Below are positions 24,454 to 33,572 of a stretch of 64,000 nucleotides of DNA, piece by piece. The stretch comes from Haloactinopolyspora alba (lineage in GTDB: Bacteria > Actinomycetota > Actinomycetes > Jiangellales > Jiangellaceae): positions 62,001 to 126,000 of the forward strand of contig NZ_PYGE01000005.1 in the NCBI RefSeq assembly GCF_003014555.1, written 5' to 3'. Made by a program: the position numbers and the translations under genes. Under the pieces are notes generated by a model. That model ran no database searches. It saw only the letters and a list, made by a program, of their open reading frames with translations, and had not been told where the DNA came from. Within the stretch, counting starts at the first letter, position 1; each line of letters opens with the position of its first letter.

Positions 24454-24580
24454 GACGACTCCTCGGTGTGTGATGGTGACGAACACCGTCACGATGCGAG
24501 CCGCCGGTTGTGGCCGGGCTGCGGCTCGGCTGCAGGAGAGCTGTGGAGGTGGTCACGCCGCGGCGTCGCGCCGCTGTGCC

Positions 24581-27523
24581 TCAGGTTTCCAGCAGGACGT
24601 CGAGCCGGGCGAGTGCCTCGTCGCCCACGCGGCGCACGCCGAGCCGCTGGCCACGCTCGGCCAGTGCATCCGCCGTCTCGTGACCGAGACGCTCCTCGAC
24701 CCGCTGCCACGCTCGGGTGAGGCGCTGCGCCTCGAGGCCGTACGTGGGAGTGTCGCCCGAAGTGACCGCCCCGTACAGGACGGCCGCGGGTTCGTCGGCC
24801 TCCATCTCGGCGAGCAGCTCCACGAGGTTGCGCACGGCCGTCAGCTGGTGGGTGTGATCACCGACCTGGCGCCAGTGCACCACGACGTCCCGGAAGGCGT
24901 GCAACGCCTCACGCACCTGTCCGCGGCGTCCCTGGGAGGAGGCGAGGCACACCAGCGAGACGCCCTCGATGAGGCGATTGTTCACGCTGCGGGCCAGGGC
25001 AACTGCCTCCTCCAGGCTCGCCGTGGCACGGTCCGGATCCCGCTCCAGGTGGACCTCGCCGTCGCAGTAACGGGAGAAGGCACGCATCGTCGGGCTGCCG
25101 GAACGCTCGGCGATCCGCCGCAGCTGGGGGACTCCGGCGGCGGCCTCCTCGGTCTCACCCCGGTAGAGGTGGCCCAGGACCCGGCAGACCCATGCGTAGG
25201 TCAGGCGGAAGTCGTCGTCCAGTGCCACCGCCGGCACCTCCTGGCGATCGGTGAGCGCGAGCACCTCCGCCAGGCGTCCTTGATACAGGGCCGCCGTGCC
25301 GAGCGCGCCCAGGGCGAGCAACGCCACCGCGCCGCCCGGCTCGACCTCGGCGAGCGACGTTTGCGCCTCACGCACAGCTCGCTCGCACTCGTCCCGGCTG
25401 GTAGCACCCCACGCCGCCGTGGCCAGTGCCCCTGCGTGGGCCGGGTGATCGCCCGCCCCCGCGAGGGCAACCGCCCGACGTGCCCAGGTGGTCACCTCGT
25501 CGCGCAGCCGGAAGAAGACCTCGTCGGCGAGCGCGGCCGGCAGCCGCAGCGCGGTGTCCACGTCTTCTGCGGCGACAGCCCACGCATGCGCGGCGCGCAG
25601 GTCGTCCATCGCCCGGGTGATCACCTCCGCGGCCTCCGGCTCCTCGGGACCACGAGACCGGCGGGCCTGGGTCTCGGCCAGCGTCACGTGGTGGGCGGCG
25701 TGGGCGCGGCGCAGCGCATCGGCGAGACCGCGGTCCTCGAGCCTTCGCAGGCCGAAGTCCCGCATCGTGTCGAGCAGCCGGTAGCGCACGTCCTCTCCGT
25801 CGCGCTGCACCACGACCATCGACTTGTCGACGAGCTCGCCCAGCAGGCCCGCGATCGCTGTGTGCGGGAGGTGTCCGGCGGAGCACACGGCTTCGACCGA
25901 CGCCAGCGGCACCGCACCGGCGAACACGGCCAGGCGGTCGAACAGGTCGGCCTCCTCCGGCGCCAGAAGCTCGTACGACCACGCCACCACCGCCTCGAGC
26001 GTGCGGTGGCGCCCACCCTCGTGTCGCGGTCCGCCGGCGAGCACGGCGAAGCGCTGGTCGAGCCGCTGCGCCAGCGCAGCAGGCGTCAGCGCCCGGGTGC
26101 GGGCGGCAGCGAGCTCGATGGCCAGCGGCATGCCGTCGAGGCGGCGGCACAGCTCTGCCACGGCGCCCGCGTTGGCGTCGTTGAGCCGGAAGGCCGGGTC
26201 CACGGCCAAGGCACGCATCCGGAACAGGCTGCCGGCCGAGGTCGCCGTCACGTCGGTGGGCCGTGCGTTTTCCGGTGGGACGTCGAGCGGAGTCACCGGC
26301 CACACCCGCTCGTTCCGCAGGTGCAGCCGTTCGCGTGTCGTGACCAGCACCGTGGTGCCCGGGCAGGCATCCACGATCGCTTCCACGTGCGGCGTCACGG
26401 CATCGAGAACGTGCTCGCAGTTGTCGAGGAACAGCAACAGGTGCCGGTCGCCGAGCCCGGACACCAGGGCGTCGGTCACCGAGTGCCCGCCGGACGGCTG
26501 GATCGCCAGCGCGGTGATGAGCGCACCACCGACGCCCTCGGCGTCCCGCACGTGCGCCAGGGCGCAGGAGATGACGCCGTCGCGCCAGATGTCGCGAGTG
26601 TGCTCGACGAGGCGCTCGGCCAGGCGGGTCTTTCCGATGCCGCCGGGCCCGGTGAGCGTGACCAGCGAGGCGCTCCGCAGCCAGGTGCCCACGGTCTCGA
26701 GGTCGCGCTCGCGGCCCAGCAGGGGGTCCGACCGCCGGACGAGCTCGGCCGTCCGGTTCGGGGGAGGCGCGGGCACGGAGGACTCCGTGTCCTGGCGCAG
26801 GATGTGTTCGTGCAGCCCTCGCAATTCGGATGACGGATCGACCCCCAGCTCGTCGCGCAGGCGGGTCTGCACCTGCCGGAAGGTGGCGAGCGCCTCGGCC
26901 CGCCGGCCGGTGGCGACGAGGGCGCGCATCAACTGTCCGTGGGCCCGCTCGTCGAACGGCTCGGCCTCCACGACCCGGGACAGTGCCCGGGCGGCGTCGT
27001 CGTGCCGGCCGAGCGTGAGCAGGGTCTCGTGCCGCTCGGCAGCTGCCGCGTTGCGCTGTTGGTCGAGGTGGCGGGCCGGTGCCTCCAGTCCGGGGTGTGC
27101 GGCCAGGTCGCCGAACGCGGGGCCGTCCCAGCAGCCTTCCGCACGTTCGAGCAGGCTGAGCGTTTCCCGGGGGTCGCTGCAGAGCTTCGCCTGCTCCACC
27201 AGGTCCCGGAACAGGTGTGCGTCGAACTCGTGGACGGCGAGATCCATGCGGTACCCGTCGGGCGCGCTCTCCAGGGGGTCCCGTTCACCGGGCGCCATCG
27301 ACAGCAGCAGGTGGCGCAGCCGGGAAACGTGGCTCTGTAGCGATTTCCGGGCGGTGTGCGGAGGCGCCGACCCCCAGAGCGTGTCCACGAGCCGGTCGGT
27401 GGTGACGACCTCGCCGTTGCCCGCGAGCAGCATCGCCAGGATGGTCCGCTGCTGCCCACGCGCGAGCGTGATCCGGCGTCCGCCTGCGAAGACGCCCACC
27501 GGCCCCAGCACCAAGAACCGCAT
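24581..27523 (-). CDS. SARP/AfsR-type transcriptional regulator (BTAD, NB-ARC, TPR)
   Basis: A 980-residue regulator. Residues 1-95 are an OmpR-like DNA-binding domain (LARGQQRTILAMLLAGNGEV, SLQSHVSRLRHLL); about 96-240 is the bacterial transcriptional activator domain. An NB-ARC/STAND ATPase follows with the P-loop LTGPGGIGKTRLAERLVEHT near residue 293 and LLLFLDNCEHVLD as Walker B. The C-terminal third is helical repeat (TPR-like). Such proteins activate secondary-metabolite or stress genes after ATP-dependent assembly. Genes directly downstream on the same strand are the lipoprotein and methyltransferase, possible targets. Confidence 0.93.
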   Translation of the reverse strand: MRFLVLGPVGVFAGGRRITLARGQQRTILAMLLAGNGEVVTTDRLVDTLWGSAPPHTARKSLQSHVSRLRHLLLSMAPGERDPLESAPDGYRMDLAVHEFDAHLFRDLVEQAKLCSDPRETLSLLERAEGCWDGPAFGDLAAHPGLEAPARHLDQQRNAAAAERHETLLTLGRHDDAARALSRVVEAEPFDERAHGQLMRALVATGRRAEALATFRQVQTRLRDELGVDPSSELRGLHEHILRQDTESSVPAPPPNRTAELVRRSDPLLGRERDLETVGTWLRSASLVTLTGPGGIGKTRLAERLVEHTRDIWRDGVISCALAHVRDAEGVGGALITALAIQPSGGHSVTDALVSGLGDRHLLLFLDNCEHVLDAVTPHVEAIVDACPGTTVLVTTRERLHLRNERVWPVTPLDVPPENARPTDVTATSAGSLFRMRALAVDPAFRLNDANAGAVAELCRRLDGMPLAIELAAARTRALTPAALAQRLDQRFAVLAGGPRHEGGRHRTLEAVVAWSYELLAPEEADLFDRLAVFAGAVPLASVEAVCSAGHLPHTAIAGLLGELVDKSMVVVQRDGEDVRYRLLDTMRDFGLRRLEDRGLADALRRAHAAHHVTLAETQARRSRGPEEPEAAEVITRAMDDLRAAHAWAVAAEDVDTALRLPAALADEVFFRLRDEVTTWARRAVALAGAGDHPAHAGALATAAWGATSRDECERAVREAQTSLAEVEPGGAVALLALGALGTAALYQGRLAEVLALTDRQEVPAVALDDDFRLTYAWVCRVLGHLYRGETEEAAAGVPQLRRIAERSGSPTMRAFSRYCDGEVHLERDPDRATASLEEAVALARSVNNRLIEGVSLVCLASSQGRRGQVREALHAFRDVVVHWRQVGDHTHQLTAVRNLVELLAEMEADEPAAVLYGAVTSGDTPTYGLEAQRLTRAWQRVEERLGHETADALAERGQRLGVRRVGDEALARLDVLLET

Positions 27524-27621
27524 CCGTCGTCATACTAGGCCCGGAATGGCGCTGGTGGTGTCGTTCTCCGGTCGGCGTGCAGACACGCCGGCACAGGATC
27601 GGCCGCATCGTGTCCATCGGG

Positions 27622-27690
27622 GACTTCGATACCGCAGGTTGCGTTTCGTGGCTGATCCGCTCGCCCGGTGCATCTGGCGGTATCGAAGTC
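27622..27690 (+). repeat. 69-bp palindromic repeat element, copy B
   Basis: GACTTCGATACCGC at 27622-27635 is the inverted complement of GCGGTATCGAAGTC at 27677-27690. The centre includes GTGGCTGATCCGC and the right flank is GGCTCGCG, as in copy A at 18526-18595. It lies in the 225-base gap between the SARP-type gene start and the sigma factor gene end. Confidence 0.88.
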
Positions 27691-27748
27691 GGCTCGCGAC
27701 GCGTTGCCGACATCCTCGAGCGTCGCCGTGCTACGAACAACGGCTGCG

Positions 27749-28636
27749 CTAGCGCCAGGTGGTGAGTTTGGCCGGGTTCCGCATCACCCAGATGCGGTCG
27801 ATGTGGTCGTCGAGCACGGCGACGGACATGACCGCCAGGACGGATCCCGCGGCATCACGTGCGACGAGGCCCGGCTCGGCGTTGACGGTGGTCGTGTCGA
27901 TGGTCAGGTCGTGCTGCCGCCGGCCGACACCGAGCAGCAGCTTCGCTATCGGCTCCGCGCCGTGCACCGGGTTGAGCATGGCGCTCACCTGACCGCCGCC
28001 GTCAGCGATCGCGGTCGCATCGGGGTCCAGCCACCGGATGAGTCCGGTCAGATCGCCCGCCTGCCACGCCGTCCTGAAGGCCGCGACGACGTGCGCATGG
28101 TCTTCCGGGCGGACGCGCCGCTGACGTTGTTCACGGACGTGCCGTCGCGCTGCCGAGGCGAGCTGTCGGCAGGCCTGGGGTGAGCGGCCGACGATGTCGC
28201 CGACGTCGGTGAACGGATAACCGAAGACGTCGTGCAGGACGAACGCGACTCGTTCGGCAGGTGTCATGGACTCGAGCACGACCAGCAGCGCCATGCTGAG
28301 CGACTCGTCCAGCGAGACTCGCTCCGCCGGATCGCCCACGGATTCGAGAGCGGCGTGACTGGTCCAGAACGTCGAGGCCGACACCGGCTCGGGCAGCCAC
28401 TCACCGACGTAGCGTTCGCGCCGCGCCCGCGCCGAGTTCAGGAGGTCCAGGCAGATCCGGCTCACCGTGGTGACGAGCCAGGCGGTGGGTGCGTGCACGT
28501 CGTCTCGGCGTCGCTGCGACATGCCGTACCAGCGGGCGTACGCCTCCTGAACCGCGTCCTCCGCGTCCGACGCGGACCCCAGCAGCCGGTAGGCGACGTT
28601 GAGCAGCAACGCCCGGTCGCCCACCTGCGTGTTCAT
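27749..28636 (-). CDS. sigJ: SigJ-type ECF sigma factor with C-terminal SnoaL-like domain
   Basis: A 295-residue sigma factor. Region 2 is LLNVAYRLLGSASDAEDAVQ plus WLVTTVSRICLDLLNSARAR, and region 4 is LLVVLESMTPAERVAFVLHD plus FTDVGDIVGRSPQACRQLAS. The C-terminal 100 residues (AAFRTAWQAGDLTGLIRWLD, then ADGGGQVSAMLNPVHGA) form a SnoaL-like domain that in this ECF41/SigJ class modulates activity in place of an anti-sigma factor. ATG 28636 is chosen. It is divergent from a DoxX-family gene, a typical neighbour and target for this class. Confidence 0.9.
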   Translation of the reverse strand: MNTQVGDRALLLNVAYRLLGSASDAEDAVQEAYARWYGMSQRRRDDVHAPTAWLVTTVSRICLDLLNSARARRERYVGEWLPEPVSASTFWTSHAALESVGDPAERVSLDESLSMALLVVLESMTPAERVAFVLHDVFGYPFTDVGDIVGRSPQACRQLASAARRHVREQRQRRVRPEDHAHVVAAFRTAWQAGDLTGLIRWLDPDATAIADGGGQVSAMLNPVHGAEPIAKLLLGVGRRQHDLTIDTTTVNAEPGLVARDAAGSVLAVMSVAVLDDHIDRIWVMRNPAKLTTWR

Positions 28637-28789
28637 CGTCCGCGCTTCCGTCGATGGAGTCCTCACGACAGTACAGACGAAGCAGCCGCACGATGTGTCA
28701 GGTCGCTCGTCCGTGAACTGTGTCACCTGACATTCACCGACCCTGCGCCGTCATGACCGTGACCGGACGAGAACAACTGGGGAGTGTGC

Positions 28790-29140
28790 ATGCCGACTAT
28801 TGCCATCGTGGTCATTTCGGTCACGATCGCCGCGAACGCCGCGATCGCGGTCGCCGACCTGGCACGGGCGAAGTTCGTGCTCGCCAACGGAGCGGAGGTC
28901 GGTGTCCCCGAGTCGTGGCTTCCCGGGCTGGCCGCGCTCAAGGGCGCGGGCGCGGCCGGCCTACTGCTCGGGTTCCTGGACTTGCCTGTCGTCGCGGCCA
29001 TGGCCGCCGCCGGGCTGGTGTTGTTCTACGTCGGCGCGCTCATCGCCCACGTTCGGGCCCGGGTGTTCTACAACATCGCCTTCCCCGGGGCGTTCTTCGG
29101 GCTGGCGGTGGCTTCTCTGGTATCGACGGCCACGTACTGA
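28790..29140 (+). CDS. DoxX family membrane protein
   Basis: A 116-residue integral membrane protein with four hydrophobic segments: IAIVVISVTIAANAAIAVAD, ALKGAGAAGLLLGFLDL, VVAAMAAAGLVLFYVGALIA and FPGAFFGLAVASLVS. DoxX-like proteins of this size are common beside ECF41 sigma factors and are linked to redox or thiol stress, but their chemistry is unsettled. ATG 28790 is preferred over GTG 28784. It is divergent from the sigJ-type gene and likely controlled by it. Confidence 0.82.
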   Translation: MPTIAIVVISVTIAANAAIAVADLARAKFVLANGAEVGVPESWLPGLAALKGAGAAGLLLGFLDLPVVAAMAAAGLVLFYVGALIAHVRARVFYNIAFPGAFFGLAVASLVSTATY

Positions 29141-29216
29141 CGCGCCGTGGGCGCGCCGTCATGTCGATCGCGGTGCTCGCGGCGGCCGCGCCGGCCACGC
29201 GGACGGGTCGCGTTCG

Positions 29217-30608
29217 TCAACCCGCGGTGCAGTCGGTGCAATGCACGTCGTCGACGGGCTCACCGGCGACCAGGTCGGCGGCCCAGTCGGCGAGCGCGGT
29301 GCCGTCGACGGTCTCGGTGTAGAAGGAGCCGTCGCCGAACGCGACGTGGCCGTCGCCGGGGGCGGTGTAGCTGTGCAGGTTCACCCCCGCGTCCTCGATC
29401 CGTGCCTCGTTCGTGTCGATCAAGGTGAGCAGGTCGTCGAAGGGCACTCCGGTGAGGTCGAGGTGCCGTGCCTGGTTCTCGTCGTAGGCGTGGTCGTAGC
29501 GGGCGAACGTGACGTCCGGGGCGTGTCGCGCACTGCGGATGACGAACCCGGGCAGGCTGAAACGGCCGGTGCCCGCGCGGGAGTTCTCGACCCAGCCGGG
29601 GACGGCACCGGCCACACCCCACCCGCTGCCGCTTCCGCTCAGCAGGTCGTTGATCTCCGGAACGTCGGGGTAGGAGCCGGACGAGTCCGCGATCGACGTG
29701 ATCGTGGCTTCCGGCAGCCGGTCCGCCAACATCCCGGCGTAGACCGGCGCGGTCGTCGAGCCGGCGCTGGCGCCGATCACGACGATCTCGGTGGCGTCCG
29801 GGAAGGTCGCCGTCAGGTGGTCGAGGGCGGCGGTGCCGTTGACGAAACCCTTGTGCTCGACGGTGAGATCCGATGCGTACTCGGTGGTGGTGTCGCCGAT
29901 GTGCAGGTCGCCGGTGCAGTACGGGACGAACACGAAGGAGTGGTCGGCGAACGGATTGCGCTCGTCGGCGAAGTCGAACACGCCCTCGCCGTCCGGCCCG
30001 TCGACCGTGCGCTGGTACTCGTTGGCTCCGCCCGGCCGGCACGTCTCCGCCGACCAGCAGACGCCGCCTCCGTCGAGGAACAGGACCACCTTCTCCGGGT
30101 CCGCCTCGCGGGCGTAGAAGCTGAACTCGGAGCCGTCGGCGCAGTTGCAGTCGCCGCCCGGGACGATCTCTTCCCAGCCCGCCGCGGCCGGGGCGACCGT
30201 CTTCTGCTCGCCGGGCTCGACCGAACCACCGGGGTCGCTGGGACGCACACGATCGAGGATGGGTTCGCAGACCGACCGCGCAGCATCCATGCGCTCGCCG
30301 GACGCGAGCTCGGAGACGCCCTCGAAGAAGATGCTGCCGTCGGATTCGACCTTCGGGTCCGGGTAGTCGTCGATGCCCTGCTCGCGCATGCACGTCGCGA
30401 ACTCGTACGCGGCAGCCTCGGCTTCGTCGGTGGCTCCTCCGGCCTCGGTGGGCGGGTCGTCACGGCTGAGGCCGACCGCGGTGACACCGGCGACCACCAC
30501 GAGGGCGACCCCCGCGGCGACGATGCGTCTGCGGCTCAGCCACCGCCGCCAGCCGGTGCTGCTGTCGGTCGTGTCGTCCGGACGCGGCTCGTTTGGTGTG
30601 TCGCCCAT
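29217..30608 (-). CDS. Membrane-anchored pectinacetylesterase-family hydrolase with N-terminal CMREQG domain
   Basis: A 463-residue protein. A cytoplasmic start is followed by one membrane helix (IVAAGVALVVVAGVTAVGL, about residues 29-47). Residues 65-130 hold YEFATCMREQGIDDYPDP, a motif of small actinobacterial envelope proteins. The rest matches pectin/Notum-type acetylesterases: GWEEIVPGGDCNCADGSEFS, VVLFLDGGGVCWSAETC, the nucleophile in VVIGASAGSTTAPVYAGML, and a late D/H pair (YTAPGDGHVAFGDG). It would deacylate an extracellular carbohydrate or lipid. ATG 30608 is chosen; 40 upstream codons look non-coding. It has no close operon partner. Confidence 0.87.
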   Translation of the reverse strand: MGDTPNEPRPDDTTDSSTGWRRWLSRRRIVAAGVALVVVAGVTAVGLSRDDPPTEAGGATDEAEAAAYEFATCMREQGIDDYPDPKVESDGSIFFEGVSELASGERMDAARSVCEPILDRVRPSDPGGSVEPGEQKTVAPAAAGWEEIVPGGDCNCADGSEFSFYAREADPEKVVLFLDGGGVCWSAETCRPGGANEYQRTVDGPDGEGVFDFADERNPFADHSFVFVPYCTGDLHIGDTTTEYASDLTVEHKGFVNGTAALDHLTATFPDATEIVVIGASAGSTTAPVYAGMLADRLPEATITSIADSSGSYPDVPEINDLLSGSGSGWGVAGAVPGWVENSRAGTGRFSLPGFVIRSARHAPDVTFARYDHAYDENQARHLDLTGVPFDDLLTLIDTNEARIEDAGVNLHSYTAPGDGHVAFGDGSFYTETVDGTALADWAADLVAGEPVDDVHCTDCTAG

Positions 30609-30823
30609 GGTGAGTACTCGGCCCTCTCGTCGGTGTGACTCGGCGCTTCGTCCCGTGACGCTAGGTGCGGCCGCCGGTCGGGCACGTCTGTCCGCAGGGG
30701 TATTTCCACTACCGCGTTCGGGTGACACCGGCTCACGTCATCCGCGAGATGTAGTCGGTGGATGTACGCCCTGGTGTCTCACGGTCGGATGCCGCCGGAA
30801 GTGTGGTCGTGGACAATCAGCTG

Positions 30824-32071
30824 ATGCGACCCTTGCTGCGTGCCGTGGCGGTTGCCCTGACGAGGGCAACCGGGCCGCGACCGCAGCCGAGCCGCCGCAG
30901 TCTGGCCTTCGACATCGGCCTCGCGTTCGCCATGAGCGTCGCTACCGTTCTGTACGCCCACGTCGGCGTCGGCGACCAGGACGTCGCGTTCGTCGTCGGC
31001 ACGGAGCCCGGCATCCCACCGTCCCCGCCCGACCAGACGACGAGCGCGGTCGTGGTGGCGGTCGTCGCCGCCGCCGCGTTGGTGTTCCGCCGGCGGTACC
31101 CGCTGGCGGTTCTGTGGGTGGTGCTCGCCGCCACCATGACCGCGTCCACGGACGAGCCGAGCCTCACGTTCCTCGCGTGTGTGATCGCGGCGTTCTCGGC
31201 CGCGGCGTACAGCCCGTACCGGGTGCCGACGCTGGCGAGTGTGGCGGGAGCAGCGGTGTTGTTCGGCGTGTTCGTCGACTCGGTCTTCCCCGTCGTGCCG
31301 GCGGAATACGCCCCGTTGATCGTCCTGGTGCCGATCGCCGTGGCCGCCGACGGGCTGCGGCGCTGGAAGCTGCGGGCCGACGAACGCAGTGCTCGGCTGG
31401 CCGAGTTCGAACGCGAGCAGGCCGAGGCGTTGCGGCGTGCCGCCGAGGACGAACGCGCGCGGATCGCCCGTGAACTGCACGACGTCGTGACGCACAACGT
31501 CAGCGTCATGGTCATCCAGGCCGGAGCCGCGCGCAAGGTCATGGAGGCGGCGCCGGAACGGGCCGGCGAGGCGCTGCTGGCCGTCGAATCCGGCGGCAGG
31601 GCGGCGCTGGCGGAGCTGCGTCAGGTCATGGGCCTGCTGACGACCGACAACGGCGACGACGAAGCGGCCGAGCTGGCGCCGCAACCGACCTTGGCGTCGC
31701 TGTCGAACCTCGTGACACGCCTTCGGGATGCCGGCATGGACGTCGATCTGACGGTGCGCGGGCGCGAACGTCCATTGCCGGGCGGAATCGAGCTCGCCGC
31801 ATATCGGGTGGTGCAGGAGGCACTGACCAACACCGCCAAACATGCGTCCGGCGCGTGGGCCGGCGTGACCGTCGACTACGGTGACGACGAACTGCTCGTC
31901 GCCGTCGTCGACACCGCCGGCACCGCGGGCGAGGCCGCGTCGTCCGGCAACGGTCGAGGGCTGATCGGCCTGCGTGAACGCCTGGCGGTGTACGGAGGAA
32001 CGTTGGTCGCGGGGCGCACCGGCGCCGGCGGGTACCAAGTGGCCGCGTCGATTCCCCTGGAGGGGGCATGA
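30824..32071 (+). CDS. NarL/DesK-type sensor histidine kinase
   Basis: A 415-residue kinase. Four or five membrane segments fill residues 20-165 (DIGLAFAMSVATVLYAHVGV, AVVVAVVAAAALVF, LAVLWVVLAATMTA, ASVAGAAVLFGVFVD, LIVLVPIAVAADGL). The H-box is RARIARELHDVVTHNVSVMV (HisKA_3 type) and the ATPase N-box is QEALTNTAKHA; NGRGLIGLRERLAVYGG is the G-box. ATG 30824 is chosen; longer frames start near 30758. Its stop overlaps the response regulator start by ATGA, so the two proteins are made together. Signal unknown. Confidence 0.92.
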   Translation: MRPLLRAVAVALTRATGPRPQPSRRSLAFDIGLAFAMSVATVLYAHVGVGDQDVAFVVGTEPGIPPSPPDQTTSAVVVAVVAAAALVFRRRYPLAVLWVVLAATMTASTDEPSLTFLACVIAAFSAAAYSPYRVPTLASVAGAAVLFGVFVDSVFPVVPAEYAPLIVLVPIAVAADGLRRWKLRADERSARLAEFEREQAEALRRAAEDERARIARELHDVVTHNVSVMVIQAGAARKVMEAAPERAGEALLAVESGGRAALAELRQVMGLLTTDNGDDEAAELAPQPTLASLSNLVTRLRDAGMDVDLTVRGRERPLPGGIELAAYRVVQEALTNTAKHASGAWAGVTVDYGDDELLVAVVDTAGTAGEAASSGNGRGLIGLRERLAVYGGTLVAGRTGAGGYQVAASIPLEGA

Positions 32072-32760
32072 CCGAACCGGTGCGCGTGGTGATCGCCGAT
32101 GATCAGACCTTGGTGCGCACGGGTTTCCGGATGATTCTCGACGCTGATGGTATGGACGTCGTGGCCGAGGCGACGACCGGAGCCGAGGCGGTCGAAGCGG
32201 TGCGCAGGACCCGCCCCGACGTGGTCCTGATGGACATCCGGATGCCCGAGCTGGACGGGCTCGAGGCCACTCGCCGTATTCTCACCGGTGCGGCGGACGC
32301 ACCCCGGGTCGTCATCCTGACGACGTTCGACCTCGACCGCTACGTGTACGCGGCGCTTTCGGCCGGAGCCAGCGGCTTCCTCCTCAAGGACGTCACACCC
32401 GAGGCGCTGACCTCCGCCGTGCGCAGCGTGCAGGTCGGCGACGCGCTGCTGGCGCCGGCCATCACCCGTCGCCTGGTTGAACGATTCGCGCACCGCGACG
32501 GCGACGCAGCCTCACTGCACCGTGATCTCGGCGCCTTGACGCCGCGCGAACTCGAGGTGCTGGGTCTGCTGGCGCGCGGCCTGAGCAACGCGGAGCTGGC
32601 CGAACGTCTCTGTCTGTCCGGACCGACCGTCAAGACGCACGTCACCCGCATCCTCGCGAAGCTCGGCCTCCGCGACCGGGTCCAAGCCGTGATCACCGCT
32701 TATGAGACCGGTCTGGTCAGCGTCGGCAGCGGTCCGCAGGATCGCCCGTACGACGAGTGA
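32068..32760 (+). CDS. NarL/LuxR-type response regulator
   Basis: A 230-residue regulator coupled to the kinase upstream through an ATGA overlap. The receiver has VVIADDQTLVRTGFRMIL (acid pocket), the phospho-Asp in DVVLMDIRMPELDGLEATRR and Lys in SGFLLKDVTPEAL. The C-terminal LuxR HTH is LTPRELEVLGLLARGLSNAE and LCLSGPTVKTHVTRILAKLG. Its targets cannot be read from the sequence; no adjacent ABC transporter or other usual target gene is present. Confidence 0.93.
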   Translation: MTEPVRVVIADDQTLVRTGFRMILDADGMDVVAEATTGAEAVEAVRRTRPDVVLMDIRMPELDGLEATRRILTGAADAPRVVILTTFDLDRYVYAALSAGASGFLLKDVTPEALTSAVRSVQVGDALLAPAITRRLVERFAHRDGDAASLHRDLGALTPRELEVLGLLARGLSNAELAERLCLSGPTVKTHVTRILAKLGLRDRVQAVITAYETGLVSVGSGPQDRPYDE

Positions 32761-32775
32761 GGATGCAGCGCACTC

Positions 32776-33159
32776 TCATCCGCCGCTGCCGTAGGGACGG
32801 GTGATGATCTCCAGGTTGTGCCCGTTCGGGTCGTCGAAGTAGGTGCCGCGCCCGCCGTCGTTGTGGTTGATCCGGCCCGGCTCGCGGTGTCCGGGGTCGG
32901 CGTAGTGCGTGATGCCGGCCTCCTCGATGCGCGCGAAGATGGCGTCGAACTCGGCCTCGGACACGAGGAACGCGTAGTGCTGCGAGGTGATCTCCGCGTC
33001 GGTGTCGACGAAGTCCAGTGTGACACTGTTGCTGGTCTCGACCGGCAGGAACGGGCCGTACGGTGCGCCCACTCGTAGGCCGAGGATCGCCGCGAAGAAT
33101 TCCGCGGACACCTTCTTGTCGTGAGCGGCGACGATGGTGTGGTTCAGTTCGATGGACAT
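32776..33159 (-). CDS. VOC (glyoxalase-like) family protein
   Basis: A 127-residue single-domain VOC protein. ELNHTIVAAHDKKVSAEFFA and ILGLRVGAPYGPFLPVE form the first module; GRGTYFDDPNGHNLEIITRP is the classic C-terminal signature with the metal-ligand Glu in N-L-E-I. ATG 33159 is preceded by a strong GGGAGGATCCC ribosome site, so the longer frame to 33297 is rejected. Members include dioxygenases, glutathione or bacillithiol transferases and drug-binding proteins; this one cannot be assigned further. Confidence 0.87.
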   Translation of the reverse strand: MSIELNHTIVAAHDKKVSAEFFAAILGLRVGAPYGPFLPVETSNSVTLDFVDTDAEITSQHYAFLVSEAEFDAIFARIEEAGITHYADPGHREPGRINHNDGGRGTYFDDPNGHNLEIITRPYGSGG

Positions 33160-33334
33160 GGGATCCTCCCGGGGCGTCGGGCGTGGTTCGTCCCTTACCC
33201 ACAGTGCCCCGAGCGGCACGGGTGCCGCGAGTCTCAGCGGCGCAGCTCGATGGTGAGTTCGGCGGCGATGGCGAGATCGGTGGCGAGCGTGTCGCACTCG
33301 GCCGTGGACAGCTCCAGCGCACCGATCCGTGTGA

Positions 33335-33572
33335 TCAGGTCCGCTGCGGCGTCCTGGTCGCGGTGCCCTGTTTGATCCGCGGTCGGGTCATCCGTGGAAT
33401 GCCCGACGTCGGGACCTTTCCGAACTCGGCGCGGAGGCCGCCGGCGTACGGGGTCGGGCGCTGCTGGCGGCACGTCACCTCGAACCCGAGGGCGGTGTGG
33501 AAGGGGAGGACGTCTTTCAGGTCCCCGGCACGGCAGTCCAGGGATGACCGACTCTGCAGGCATGTCGATCAC
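33335..33572 (-). pseudogene. Frameshifted, truncated VOC/bleomycin-resistance-like gene
   Basis: From GTG 33572 the frame reads V-I-D-M-P-A-E-S-V-I-P-G-L-P-C-R; after one extra G in a G4 run (33523-33526) the next frame continues DLKDVLPFHTALGFEVTCRQ and RPTPYAGGLRAEFG. Together these match the N-terminal module of bleomycin-resistance-type VOC proteins. Nothing like the second module follows. In a third frame the DNA down to 33234 encodes a helical stretch (AADLITRIGALELSTAECDT) ending at a stop, perhaps the tail of yet another gene. A sequencing error could explain the single G but not the missing C-terminal half. Confidence 0.65.
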
